Part shown: piece after piece, positions 45,543-54,240 of the stretch | Layout of the letters: every line of letters begins with the position of its first letter | Numbering within the stretch: the first letter of the stretch is position 1 | DNA from: CAIVAT01 sp037128705 | GTDB taxonomy: Bacteria > Bacteroidota > Bacteroidia > Bacteroidales > FEN-979 | DNA: 64,000 bases | Assembly: GCA_037128705.1 (NCBI GenBank) | Contig: JBAXVX010000012.1 | Coordinates: 41,211 to 105,210 of the forward strand | Direction of reading: 5' to 3' | Made by a program: the position numbers and the translations under genes | Notes under the pieces: generated by a model | The model's input: the letters and a program-made list of their open reading frames with translations, nothing else | The model's database searches: none | Told to the model about the DNA's origin: nothing

Positions 45543-47486
45543 TTAAGCGATTTCTCCCAGTTCGTTCTTTATCTCTTCCTGAACGAGCCTGATGAAATCT
45601 TCAATTTTCTGCGGACCTAAATCTCCCTGTCCATGTTTACGAACCGATACTGTTCCTTCAAGCTCTTCACGTTCTCCAACAACCAGCATAAAGGGAACTT
45701 TCATCAATTCAGCATCGCGGATCTTCTTACCGGCCTTTTCATTACGGTCGTCAATCTTGGCGCGAATTTCGGAATTATTTAGCAAATGTAAAACTTTTTT
45801 TGCATAATCCTGATATTTCTCGCTGATTGGCAATACAATAGCCTGATCAGGCGTAAGCCACAGCGGAAAATTACCGGCCGTATGTTCCAATAAGACTGCA
45901 ACAAACCGTTCCATTGACCCGAATGGGGCCCGATGGATCATGACCGGACGATGTTTCTGGTTATCATTTCCGATGTATTCAAGTTCGAACCGATCAGGCA
46001 GGTTATAATCAACCTGAATGGTCCCCAGTTGCCATTTCCTTCCAAGGGCATCCTTTACCATGAAGTCCATCTTGGGGCCATAAAATGCAGCCTCGCCCAG
46101 CTCAATCACAGTATTCAGCCCGCGTTCCTCAGCCACCTCCATGATGGCTTTTTCCGCCTTTTCCCAGTTTTCGTCAGAGCCTATGTATTTTTCTTTATTT
46201 TCAGGATCACGCAATGAAATCTGAACAATGAAATCTTTAAAGTTCAGGGCCTTAAAAATCAACATCACGATATCCATCACCCCTTTGAACTCATCTTTCA
46301 CCTGTTCGGGCGTACAGAAAATATGGGCATCATCCTGGGTAAACCCGCGAACCCTGGTCAAGCCATGCAACTCGCCGCTTTGTTCATAGCGGTAAACGGT
46401 GCCAAATTCAGCAAGCCTGACCGGTAAATCGCGGTACGACCGGGGTTTTACTTTGTATATTTCGCAATGGTGAGGGCAATTCATCGGCTTCAGGAAGAAT
46501 TCTTCGCCTTCGACAGGGGTCGTAATCGGGCGGAAAGAACTTTCGCCATATTTCTGGTAGTGACCCGAGGTTTTATATAATTCGACATTGCCAATGTGGG
46601 GGCACATGACCTGTTCGTAGCCCGCTTTTTTCTGAACTTTTTTCAGGAACATTTCCAAACGCTCACGCAAAGCGGCTCCACGCGGCAACCATAATGGAAG
46701 CCCAAGTCCGACCTTCTGTGAAAAGGCAAATAATTCAAGTTCCTTGCCTAATTTCCGGTGATCACGTTTTTTCGCCTCTTCAAGAAAAACCAAAAATTCG
46801 TCGAGTTCCTTCTGTTTCGGAAAGGTAATCCCATAAACGCGCGTCAGCTGTTTGCGTTTTTCATCGCCACGCCAGTAAGCGCCGGCAATGTTGAGCAATT
46901 TGATGGCTTTGATAAAACTGGTATCAGGGATGTGCGGACCGCGGCACAGATCGGTAAATTTGCCGGATTCATACAGGGTGATCTGCCCGTCTTCAAGGCC
47001 CTGGATCAACTCCAGTTTATATTCATCTCCTTTTGTGGTAAAATATTCTGTGGCATGGGATTTTGAAACTTCCTTCCGGATAAAATTTTGTTTCTCCCTT
47101 GCCAGTTCAAGGATCTTCTTTTCAATCTTAGTAAAATCATCCGATGAAATCGAATAATTTCCAAAATCAATATCATAGTAAAACCCATTGTCGATATCGG
47201 GACCAATGCCAAATTTCACTCCCGGGTACAGCAATTCAATCGCTTCAGCCATCAGATGTGCAGAAGAATGCCAGAGTGTGGCTTTACCTTCCGGATCACT
47301 CCAGGTGAACAACCGGATTGTAGCATCAGCTGAAATTGAGCGTGTTGCATCCCATATATCACCGTTAACCTGGATTGAAAGAACATTGCGTGCCAATCCT
47401 TCGCTGATGCTTTTGGCAATCTCTATTCCTGTAACTCCTTCAGGATATTGACGAACCGAATTATCGGGTAAAGTAATATTAATCAT
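45543..47486 (-). CDS. thrS: Threonyl-tRNA synthetase
   Basis: 647 residues from the ATG at 47486; an in-frame TTG six bases upstream is unlikely. It has a TGS domain (~1-60), the editing SAD domain (HSSAHLM, the HxxxH pair) and the class II catalytic core with zinc-ligand Cys in MCPHIGN and PMNCPHHCE and motif 3 HRAPFGSMERF. The C-terminal anticodon-binding domain starts ~540. It charges tRNA-Thr with threonine. It heads the operon with infC and the ribosomal protein genes. Confidence 0.98.
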   Translation of the reverse strand: MINITLPDNSVRQYPEGVTGIEIAKSISEGLARNVLSIQVNGDIWDATRSISADATIRLFTWSDPEGKATLWHSSAHLMAEAIELLYPGVKFGIGPDIDNGFYYDIDFGNYSISSDDFTKIEKKILELAREKQNFIRKEVSKSHATEYFTTKGDEYKLELIQGLEDGQITLYESGKFTDLCRGPHIPDTSFIKAIKLLNIAGAYWRGDEKRKQLTRVYGITFPKQKELDEFLVFLEEAKKRDHRKLGKELELFAFSQKVGLGLPLWLPRGAALRERLEMFLKKVQKKAGYEQVMCPHIGNVELYKTSGHYQKYGESSFRPITTPVEGEEFFLKPMNCPHHCEIYKVKPRSYRDLPVRLAEFGTVYRYEQSGELHGLTRVRGFTQDDAHIFCTPEQVKDEFKGVMDIVMLIFKALNFKDFIVQISLRDPENKEKYIGSDENWEKAEKAIMEVAEERGLNTVIELGEAAFYGPKMDFMVKDALGRKWQLGTIQVDYNLPDRFELEYIGNDNQKHRPVMIHRAPFGSMERFVAVLLEHTAGNFPLWLTPDQAIVLPISEKYQDYAKKVLHLLNNSEIRAKIDDRNEKAGKKIRDAELMKVPFMLVVGEREELEGTVSVRKHGQGDLGPQKIEDFIRLVQEEIKNELGEIA

Positions 47487-47511
47487 GGACAAAGGGTGAT
47501 TTTAAGGGGTG

Positions 47512-47519
47512 CAAAGGTA
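47512..47519 (-). promoter_or_regulatory. -7 box of the thrS operon
   Basis: On the - strand this reads TACCTTTG (TAnnTTTG), about 25 bp upstream of the thrS ATG. It lies in the 43 bp gap to the PorE-like gene. Confidence 0.55.
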
Positions 47520-47529
47520 AGAATTTTAT

Positions 47530-49476
47530 TTAATTACCCAGCACTTTAAATTCAGTGCGGCGGTTATTTGCACGACCCTCTTCTGTTGAATTGAGATCAA
47601 TGGGCTGACTGAATCCATACCCGGCAAAGGACAGCCGTGAGCCTGCGATTCCATGCTGAATCAGGTAATTGTATACAGCTCCTGCGCGGTTTCGTGATAA
47701 TTCAAGGTTGTGTTCTTCGGTACCAATGTTATCGGTATGACCCCGGATTTCAATCTTCAGGTTCGGATTTTTCTGCAAAAGTTCCAGCAATTTCTGAAGT
47801 TCGGCAATGGATTCATCTTTCAGAATGAATTTGTCGGTATCGAAAAAAATATTCTTTAACACCACCGCCTCCCCGATCTTGATCGGTTTGAGCGGAATAT
47901 TCTTTATGAATGGCCGGGAAAGTTCTGTTGTCGCCTTCAGTGAAAAATTTTCCGAAAAAAAGAGATAGCCCTCTTTTGACACGTTCAGTGCGTAGTTTTT
48001 CTCCGTGGGCAAAACCAGTAAAAACTCCCCGGTGATCCGGTCCGATCGCGACTCGGCCACAATCTTTGAAGTCTGAAGGTCGATGAGTTCAAACCTTGCC
48101 TCTAATCTGGCCTTGGTCACTTCATCATATACAATGCCTTTGAAATAGGTAGTCAGCAAGGGACGTGCTTCGCGGTAAAGAGCAAATTTATAAATATCCT
48201 GGCGGCCCTTCCCTCCCAGTTTATCAGAAGATATATAGGCTACGGAACCTTTCGCATTGACAACCAGCGTGATTTCATCGGCAAAGGTGTTGATCGGGAA
48301 GCCCATGTTTACCGGCCGGTTCCATTCGCCATTCCATGTTTTCCGGGCATAAAAAAGATCCAGCTTTCCCATGCCGGGATGTCCTTTTGAGGAAAAATAG
48401 AGTGTTTGATCATCGGGATGGATGAATGGCGCCATTTCTTCGTACCGGGTATTGATCGAATCTCCAAGGTTAACCGGTTTACTCCATTGTCCATCCGGTT
48501 GCAATTCCGTTTTCCAGATGTCAGAACTGCCTTTACCTCCGGTCCGGGTACTTGCAAAATACAGGGTTTTCCCATCGGAAGAGAAGGAGGGCTGTGAATC
48601 CCACTGGGGTGAATTAACCTCTGTCCCCAGGTTTTCGGGCACCGACCAATGATCACCCAGGCGATGAGCCCAGTAGATGTCGCACCGGCCATATCCCTCT
48701 GGCCTGTTACAGGCTGCAAAAAAAAGGTATTTCCCGTCAGGTGAAATACATAAAGCCCCTTCATTTCCATGGGTGTTGATGGGAGGCCCAAGATTCACTG
48801 CCTTCGACCAGGATGAATCGGTCCGGCGGGAAATATAGAAATCCTCCTCCCCGTTCTGGTTCTGGTCAATGGTTTGCTCATCAACGGGATTCAACCTTGT
48901 GAAGTAGATAAACTCCTCATCAGCCGTGATCGCGTTAATGTATTCATCATACTTCGTGTTCAAACTGTCACCCATATTTACAGGTTCATACGGAACCGGG
49001 CGGGCCACACACTGAATTGCGAAATCGCACGACCTGATCCCCTTTTCAGCCTGCTGTCTTTTTTGTTCAGGCAGCTGGCCGTTTTCAAGGAAACGCCGGT
49101 AATTCAGCCGGGCATCGGCATACCTGCCAACACTCAACTGCGTGTTTGCAAGGATATTATACAGTTCAGGGGCGAATGGACGATTGGTTCCGATTGCAGC
49201 AATATAGGAATCGATCGCTTTTTCGGGCCGCTGGCTATCGGCATAAATATCACCCTGCAGGATATAGGCCTCTGTAAATGATGGCTCCTGTTCGATTGCT
49301 TTTTTCAATTCACCCAGCGCCTTATCATAGTTCTTTGCCTGGTAGGAGTCAATTGCGGTGTAAAATAGTTTTTCAGCCCTTTTGTTCTGGGTGGAAAGTG
49401 GCTGCCCCTGACCCAATCCAATGACCAATGACCAATGACCAATGACCAATATGAGGAGAAATCGCCGGGGGATCAT
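47530..49476 (-). CDS. PorE-like OmpA-family lipoprotein-type protein (TPR, beta-propeller, CRD, OmpA)
   Basis: 648 residues in the order reported for PorE, a peptidoglycan-linked T9SS component: signal peptide (~1-25), TPR (~30-150, ending ARLNYRRFLENGQ), a PD40 beta-propeller (~170-415, with repeated SPDGKYLFFAA and SSDGKTLYFAS), a carboxypeptidase-regulatory-like domain (~430-520, YKFALYREARPLLTTYFKGI at its edge), and OmpA_C (~545-648, RGHTDNIGTEEHNLELSRNR, NNRRTEFKV). Two of the signal peptide repeats derive from a 7-bp tandem repeat. It overlaps the QueE-like gene by 4 bp (ATGA). Confidence 0.85.
   Translation of the reverse strand: MIPRRFLLILVIGHWSLVIGLGQGQPLSTQNKRAEKLFYTAIDSYQAKNYDKALGELKKAIEQEPSFTEAYILQGDIYADSQRPEKAIDSYIAAIGTNRPFAPELYNILANTQLSVGRYADARLNYRRFLENGQLPEQKRQQAEKGIRSCDFAIQCVARPVPYEPVNMGDSLNTKYDEYINAITADEEFIYFTRLNPVDEQTIDQNQNGEEDFYISRRTDSSWSKAVNLGPPINTHGNEGALCISPDGKYLFFAACNRPEGYGRCDIYWAHRLGDHWSVPENLGTEVNSPQWDSQPSFSSDGKTLYFASTRTGGKGSSDIWKTELQPDGQWSKPVNLGDSINTRYEEMAPFIHPDDQTLYFSSKGHPGMGKLDLFYARKTWNGEWNRPVNMGFPINTFADEITLVVNAKGSVAYISSDKLGGKGRQDIYKFALYREARPLLTTYFKGIVYDEVTKARLEARFELIDLQTSKIVAESRSDRITGEFLLVLPTEKNYALNVSKEGYLFFSENFSLKATTELSRPFIKNIPLKPIKIGEAVVLKNIFFDTDKFILKDESIAELQKLLELLQKNPNLKIEIRGHTDNIGTEEHNLELSRNRAGAVYNYLIQHGIAGSRLSFAGYGFSQPIDLNSTEEGRANNRRTEFKVLGN
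49418..49450. repeat. Heptanucleotide tandem repeat in the signal-peptide region of the PorE-like gene
   Basis: The unit CCAATGA is repeated 4.7 times from 49418 to 49450, giving the protein repeat LVIGHWSLVIG. Because 7 is not a multiple of 3, loss or gain of one unit would shift the frame inside the signal peptide. Confidence 0.9.
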
Positions 49477-50105
49477 GGGATGTGCATGTATTTATGGCTT
49501 TGCAAGGATATTCTCCACTTTGGATTTTCCTGGATATAACGGATTATTTCGGGCATCATCTGTTCATGCCTGCTCCATTCAGGCTGGAGATACAGGAGGC
49601 AGGCTGCGGGGACGCGGCGGGCATTCTCCTCCCCCCATTGAAAATCAGTATGATCGTGGATGATTACTTTAATCTCACTGGCCTGACGGGCAACCTCATC
49701 CAGAGGAGGGGCATCTTTTTTCGGGGAAATGCAGATCCAATCCCACGTTCCGCTCAGGGGCTGTGAACCCGATGTTTCAAGATACCGGCTTATTCCATTT
49801 TTATGCAATTCACTGCAGAGGTAATCCATATTGTACAAAAGCGGCTCGCCTCCGGTAACAACAATGGCTTTGGCAGGATAGGATGCCGCATGCGCCACAA
49901 TTATGTCGGTTGAAACCGGCGGGAAATCATTCGCATTCCAGGATTCCTTAACATCGCACCATGTACACCCGACGTCGCAACCGCCCACGCGGATAAAATA
50001 GGCTGCCTGGCCGGTGTTAAATCCTTCTCCCTGCAAGGAATAAAACTCTTCCATCACCGGAAGTAGTTTCCCCTCCTGCAATAAAATATCCTGGAATTGA
50101 TTCAA
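49473..50105 (-). CDS. queE: 7-carboxy-7-deazaguanine synthase (QueE), radical SAM
   Basis: QueE makes the pyrrolopyrimidine ring of queuosine precursors. It has the radical SAM motif CDVGCTWCD (CxxxCxxC), and the family N-terminal pattern PVMEEFYSLQGEGFNTG. No ATG fits: a longer frame runs 100 bp into folD, and the internal ATG at 50054 would remove the pre-strand residues. A TTG at 50105, 6 bp after the folD stop, gives the typical length of 210 aa. The overlap with the PorE-like gene suggests coupling. Confidence 0.88.
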   Translation of the reverse strand: MNQFQDILLQEGKLLPVMEEFYSLQGEGFNTGQAAYFIRVGGCDVGCTWCDVKESWNANDFPPVSTDIIVAHAASYPAKAIVVTGGEPLLYNMDYLCSELHKNGISRYLETSGSQPLSGTWDWICISPKKDAPPLDEVARQASEIKVIIHDHTDFQWGEENARRVPAACLLYLQPEWSRHEQMMPEIIRYIQENPKWRISLQSHKYMHIP

Positions 50106-50110
50106 GGCAT

Positions 50111-50992
50111 TCAGATTATTTCTTTTTTTGCCGCCTTCAGTGTATTCTGGAGTAAAGATACAATGGTCATCGGACCTACTCCGCCCGGGACCGGTGTGAT
50201 ATAGCTGCACTTTCGTGAAACGCGGTCAAAATCCACATCTCCCTTCAGCCTGAATCCCGATTTGGTTTCAGTTGATGGAACCCGGTGAACCCCTACATCT
50301 ATTACGACAGCATCTTTTTTAACCATGTCGGCTGTAACAAATCCCATTTTGCCCATGGCCACGATGAGAATATCAGCCTGTGCAGCAACGGCAGGAATAT
50401 CCCGCGAAAAACTGTGGCACAACGTGACCGTGGCGTTCCCGACGGCCGACTTTCGTGAAAGAAGGATGCTGACCGGCGTTCCGACAATATGGCTGCGGCC
50501 AAGGACCACTACGTTCTTTCCGGCAGTTTCAATGTTATACCTTTCCAGCAACGTGATAATGCCAAAGGGGGTCGCGGGTAAGAAACAGGGCTGGTTCAGC
50601 ACCATTTTTCCGATGTTGACCGGATGGAAGCCATCCACATCTTTTTTAGGGTCAATCCTTTCGATGATGCGTTGCTCATCAATGTGGGCAGGGAGCGGCA
50701 GCTGGACAATAAATCCATGGACTTCCCTGTCGTCATTGAGAAAATCAACAACTTCAAGCAGTTTTTCCTGCGTAATATTTGACGGGTAGCGATACACCGA
50801 AGATATGAATCCCACTTCACGACAAGCTTTCTCCTTTGCAGCAACGTAGGTCATGCTGGCAGGATCTTCACCAACCAGGACGGCTGCGATGTGGGGAGCT
50901 TCAATCCCCTTGTCAAAAAAATCAGTCTTTACCTCCGTGGCGATCTCGGTTTTGATCTGATCGGCGATCAATTTACCATCAAGCAGTTTCAT
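50111..50992 (-). CDS. folD: Bifunctional methylenetetrahydrofolate dehydrogenase/methenyl-THF cyclohydrolase
   Basis: 293 residues. It interconverts 5,10-methylene-THF and 10-formyl-THF. Visible motifs are the catalytic Lys in TYVAAKEKAC, VDGFHPVNIGKM, the NADP-binding VLGRSHIVGTPV and the C-terminal PVPGGVGPMT. It lies 10 bp downstream of ffh and 5 bp upstream of queE, so it is in the middle of an operon. Confidence 0.97.
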   Translation of the reverse strand: MKLLDGKLIADQIKTEIATEVKTDFFDKGIEAPHIAAVLVGEDPASMTYVAAKEKACREVGFISSVYRYPSNITQEKLLEVVDFLNDDREVHGFIVQLPLPAHIDEQRIIERIDPKKDVDGFHPVNIGKMVLNQPCFLPATPFGIITLLERYNIETAGKNVVVLGRSHIVGTPVSILLSRKSAVGNATVTLCHSFSRDIPAVAAQADILIVAMGKMGFVTADMVKKDAVVIDVGVHRVPSTETKSGFRLKGDVDFDRVSRKCSYITPVPGGVGPMTIVSLLQNTLKAAKKEII

Positions 50993-51002
50993 GGATGAGG
51001 AA

Positions 51003-52340
51003 TTAATTCATGTTTTTCATGTTCCGCATAACGTTGGCCATATTTTTTCCTTTGTTGGCCGTAACCATTTTCATCATTTTCCGGGTATCGTCAAACTGCT
51101 TGATCAGCCTGTTCACATCCTGGATGGTGGTTCCCGATCCGGTTGCAATCCTTTTCCGGCGGCTGCCGTTCAGAACTGCAGGATTAACGCGTTCATCCGG
51201 AGTCATGGAGTGTATGATCGCCTCGATGCCCTTGAACGCATTGTCATCAATCTCAAGGTTGCGGATGGCTTTTCCCATCCCGGGGATCATCCCCAGCAAG
51301 TCCTTCACGTTGCCCATCTTTTTGATCTGCTTGATCTGGGCAAGAAAATCGTTGAAGTCAAATTGGTTCCGGGCAATTTTTTTCTGGAGTTTCTGCGACT
51401 CCTCTTCATCAAACTGCTCCTGTGCTTTTTCAACCAACGAAACGATGTCGCCCATCCCAAGGATGCGGTCGGCCATACGCTCAGGATAAAAAATGTCGAT
51501 GGCATCCATTTTTTCACCGAGACCCACGAATTTGATGGGTTTATTTACGATAGACTTGATACTCAGCGCTGCCCCGCCCCGTGTATCCCCATCCAGTTTG
51601 GTAAGGACCACTCCCTCAAAATCCAGGCGTTCGTTAAATGCTTTCGCGGTATTCACGGCATCCTGACCCGTCATTGAATCGACAACAAACAGTGTTTCCT
51701 GCGGGCGAATGGCCTCTTTGATGTTGGCAATTTCATCCATCATGATCTCATCGATGGCCAGACGACCTGCCGTATCAACAATTAATACATGATACCCATT
51801 CTCCCTGGCAAAAGTCAATGCCCGTTTGGCAATTTTTACCGGGTCGTTGGCTGCATCCTCAGTATAGACTTCCACCTCAATCTGACCTCCCAATACTTTC
51901 AACTGTTCGATGGCTGCAGGACGGTAAACATCACACGCAACCAGCAGGACACGTTTCCCCTTCTTTGTCTTCAGGTAATTGGCCAGTTTAGCCGAAAAGG
52001 TAGTTTTCCCGGATCCCTGTAACCCCGCAATGAGGATGATCGCCGGTTCTCCCTTGAGGTTCAGCTCTGTTTTCTGGCCTCCCATAAGTTCGGCCAGCTC
52101 GTCATGAACGATTTTTACCATGAGCTGGCCGGGAGAGACAGCCGTTAACACGTTCTGACCTATGGCTTTGTCCTTAACCTGATCGGTAAACTGCTTGGCA
52201 ATTTTAAAGCTTACATCTGCGTCGAGTAAGGCTTTCCTGACATCTTTCAGCGTCTCGGCGACATTTATTTCCGAAATATGGCCATGTCCCTTAAGAACCT
52301 TAAAGGCCCTGTCTAATTTATCACTTAATCCTTCAAACAT
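51003..52340 (-). CDS. ffh: Signal recognition particle protein Ffh
   Basis: 445 residues. The N domain and GTPase G domain (GLQGSGKTTFSAKLA as G1, DTAGRL as G3, TKLDGDTRGG as G4) are followed by the methionine-rich M domain (~300-445) that binds 4.5S RNA and signal sequences. Ffh takes ribosomes carrying signal peptides to the membrane via FtsY. A 265 bp gap lies upstream and includes a palindromic -7 box. Confidence 0.97.
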   Translation of the reverse strand: MFEGLSDKLDRAFKVLKGHGHISEINVAETLKDVRKALLDADVSFKIAKQFTDQVKDKAIGQNVLTAVSPGQLMVKIVHDELAELMGGQKTELNLKGEPAIILIAGLQGSGKTTFSAKLANYLKTKKGKRVLLVACDVYRPAAIEQLKVLGGQIEVEVYTEDAANDPVKIAKRALTFARENGYHVLIVDTAGRLAIDEIMMDEIANIKEAIRPQETLFVVDSMTGQDAVNTAKAFNERLDFEGVVLTKLDGDTRGGAALSIKSIVNKPIKFVGLGEKMDAIDIFYPERMADRILGMGDIVSLVEKAQEQFDEEESQKLQKKIARNQFDFNDFLAQIKQIKKMGNVKDLLGMIPGMGKAIRNLEIDDNAFKGIEAIIHSMTPDERVNPAVLNGSRRKRIATGSGTTIQDVNRLIKQFDDTRKMMKMVTANKGKNMANVMRNMKNMN

Positions 52341-52416
52341 TGTATTCTACATTTTTTATACAACCTGCATCCCGGGGGCAAGCAGGAAAAACAATTTATT
52401 TCAGCTGGTTTTCCAA

Positions 52417-52432
52417 TAATTTTGCAAAATTA
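52417..52432. promoter_or_regulatory. Palindromic TAATTTTGCAAAATTA with -7 boxes on both strands
   Basis: The 16-bp perfect palindrome reads TAnnTTTG in each direction. The - strand copy (52432-52425) is about 85 bp upstream of the ffh ATG. The + strand copy points toward the gene at 52606 but that gene has its own closer box. Confidence 0.5.
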
Positions 52433-52562
52433 ACAATTTAAATTTACACTGGCTGCGAAGGATTGAATATGGTCGTCCTACCCTTCTGGATAACAAAACA
52501 GCCAACCTCCTGGCAGTTAAGAAATATTTCTGATATTTTTTAAAGTAATCTGTTTTTCTTTG

Positions 52563-52570
52563 TACGTTTG
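52563..52570 (+). promoter_or_regulatory. -7 box of the Asp-box/PKD secreted protein gene
   Basis: TACGTTTG (TAnnTTTG) ends 35 bp before the ATG at 52606. No clear TTG is found at -33. Confidence 0.5.
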
Positions 52571-52605
52571 CATTTAACTATGGTATTAACGAAAAATCAA
52601 GGTCT

Positions 52606-54180
52606 ATGAAAAATTTACTTATTTTAACAATTTCGATGTTTTTAAGCATTTGGTCTATTGCCCAGACGGGCTGGATAGGGGCCAATTCTAACTTTCTCGC
52701 TGGCGAGGGAGTTGGCCAGCTCGCCATCGGCATGAACAATGCGGATGCCATATGGGCTCATGCAATCGATGCCTCAGGAGGAATTCTTGACAAATTTTCC
52801 AAATCGACCGATGGCGGGGCAACCTGGACAGCCGGTACATTCAATGCAGGTTCAGGACTTTCACAAATTTTCGCCATTGATGAAAATGTATGCTGGGCCC
52901 TTTTCAACACCGGTGCAACACAGGGTATTTACAAAACCATTAATGGTGGAACAACATGGGTAAAAAAGGGTGGTGTTTTCAATAATTCATCCTTTGCCGA
53001 TGCCATGCACTTTTTTAACGAAAGTGACGGATTTGCAATGGGAGATCCCGTTGGCGGCTATTTTGAAATATACACTACCAGCGATGGCGGTGAAACATGG
53101 ACCCGCGTCCCCTCTGCCAATATTCCGGCCCCTACCTCGGGTGAATATGGCATAACCGGCAACTATTGTGCAGCTGGTACCAACTGCATATGGTTTGGCA
53201 CAAACAAAGGCAGGGTTTTCCGTTCAATCGACAAGGGACTTCACTGGGCAGTTTCACTGACAGCATTCGGGAATACCGAAACGATTGCACCTGTGTTTGC
53301 TGACACATTGAATGGCATTGTTTACCGTTCGTACCTGGATCTTGGTTTGGGAACTGAATTAAATGTAACAGATGATGGCGGAGCCACCTGGACCAGCCTT
53401 AGCATCAACGGAAATATGTATTCACGTTATTTCTCTTTCATTCCCGGAACTACCAATACCTATGTTGGTTCTTCCGCACTGGCCGGAGAAAATGGAATTT
53501 CCGTCAGTTACGATGGTGGCGTTAACTGGAGTGTCATTACTTCAGATTACGATTTTTGCGCCACTGCATTCCTGAATGATTCGGTGGGTTGGTCGGGATC
53601 GATCGCTGCAGCAAAGAAAAACGTCAATACGACTGGTGGGATGTATGTTTATGACGGACCTCCCCTTGCACCGATGATTCCTGTTGCAAACTTCAGCGCC
53701 GATGTTACTGCGGTTGCGATCGGTGGTGTGGTGCATTTTACCGACCTTTCAACTGGCAGCCCAACCTCAAGGTACTGGAGTTTCCAGGGAGGAACCCCCA
53801 GCATCTCTACCCTTCAATTCCCTATTATAACCTATAACGTTTCCGGCACCTATGATGTAACCCTCACAGCGACAAATGCAAATGGAAGCAACACCATTAC
53901 GAAAGCAGGTTATATCTATGTTGGTGGTGTTGGCGTAAACGAGCAGTCTCTCGCTACCATCTCGATATTCCCGAATCCTGTTCAGGATGTGCTGAACATC
54001 CAGGCTTCAGCAAATATCAAAGAGGTTACCCTGATGAATATGGTCGGACAGGTTGTTCTCAGCGTGAAAGCTGATGGCACCAGTGTAACCATCCATACAT
54101 CTGATCTTAAATCAGGAATTTATAACCTGAAAATCAGCATGGCAGATGGTTCCATTAACAAAAAAATCGTAGTGAACTAA
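52606..54180 (+). CDS. Secreted Asp-box beta-propeller/PKD protein with T9SS type A CTD
   Basis: 524 residues. Signal peptide ~1-20 (ending SIAQ). Six Asp-box-like motifs (STDGGATW, TINGGTTW, TSDGGETW, SIDKGLHW, TDDGGATW, SYDGGVNW) are spaced along ~60-330 and suggest a six-bladed propeller of the BNR/YCF48 type. A PKD domain (~365-440) and a type A CTD (ISIFPNPVQDVLNI, SGIYNLKI, KKIVVN) follow. It may bind surface glycans or proteins; sialidase-type activity is not implied because the Arg triad is not visible. Confidence 0.88.
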   Translation: MKNLLILTISMFLSIWSIAQTGWIGANSNFLAGEGVGQLAIGMNNADAIWAHAIDASGGILDKFSKSTDGGATWTAGTFNAGSGLSQIFAIDENVCWALFNTGATQGIYKTINGGTTWVKKGGVFNNSSFADAMHFFNESDGFAMGDPVGGYFEIYTTSDGGETWTRVPSANIPAPTSGEYGITGNYCAAGTNCIWFGTNKGRVFRSIDKGLHWAVSLTAFGNTETIAPVFADTLNGIVYRSYLDLGLGTELNVTDDGGATWTSLSINGNMYSRYFSFIPGTTNTYVGSSALAGENGISVSYDGGVNWSVITSDYDFCATAFLNDSVGWSGSIAAAKKNVNTTGGMYVYDGPPLAPMIPVANFSADVTAVAIGGVVHFTDLSTGSPTSRYWSFQGGTPSISTLQFPIITYNVSGTYDVTLTATNANGSNTITKAGYIYVGGVGVNEQSLATISIFPNPVQDVLNIQASANIKEVTLMNMVGQVVLSVKADGTSVTIHTSDLKSGIYNLKISMADGSINKKIVVN

Positions 54181-54200
54181 GCAATTGGTTCCCTTATCAG

Positions 54201-54238
54201 AACGGCTGTCTCAAAATATGAGGCGGCCGTTTTTTTTA
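54201..54238. terminator. Strong hairpin terminator between convergent genes
   Basis: AACGGC (54201-54206) pairs with GCCGTT (54226-54231), and CTCA (54210-54213) with TGAG (54219-54222) inside it. A run of T follows on the + strand. It ends the transcript of the gene at 52606 and may also stop argS transcription from the opposite side. Confidence 0.8.
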
Positions 54239-54240
54239 TT

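Noticed and set aside
48309..49281. Open frames of 130-160 codons overlapping the PorE-like gene on both strands
   Set aside because: They lie in other frames of a long, well-supported gene and contain no domain or signal peptide.
49418..49450. CRISPR array
   Set aside because: Units are only 7 bp with no spacers. It is a simple tandem repeat.
50325..51489. Open frames of about 155 codons on the + strand opposite folD and ffh
   Set aside because: They are shadows of two highly conserved genes.
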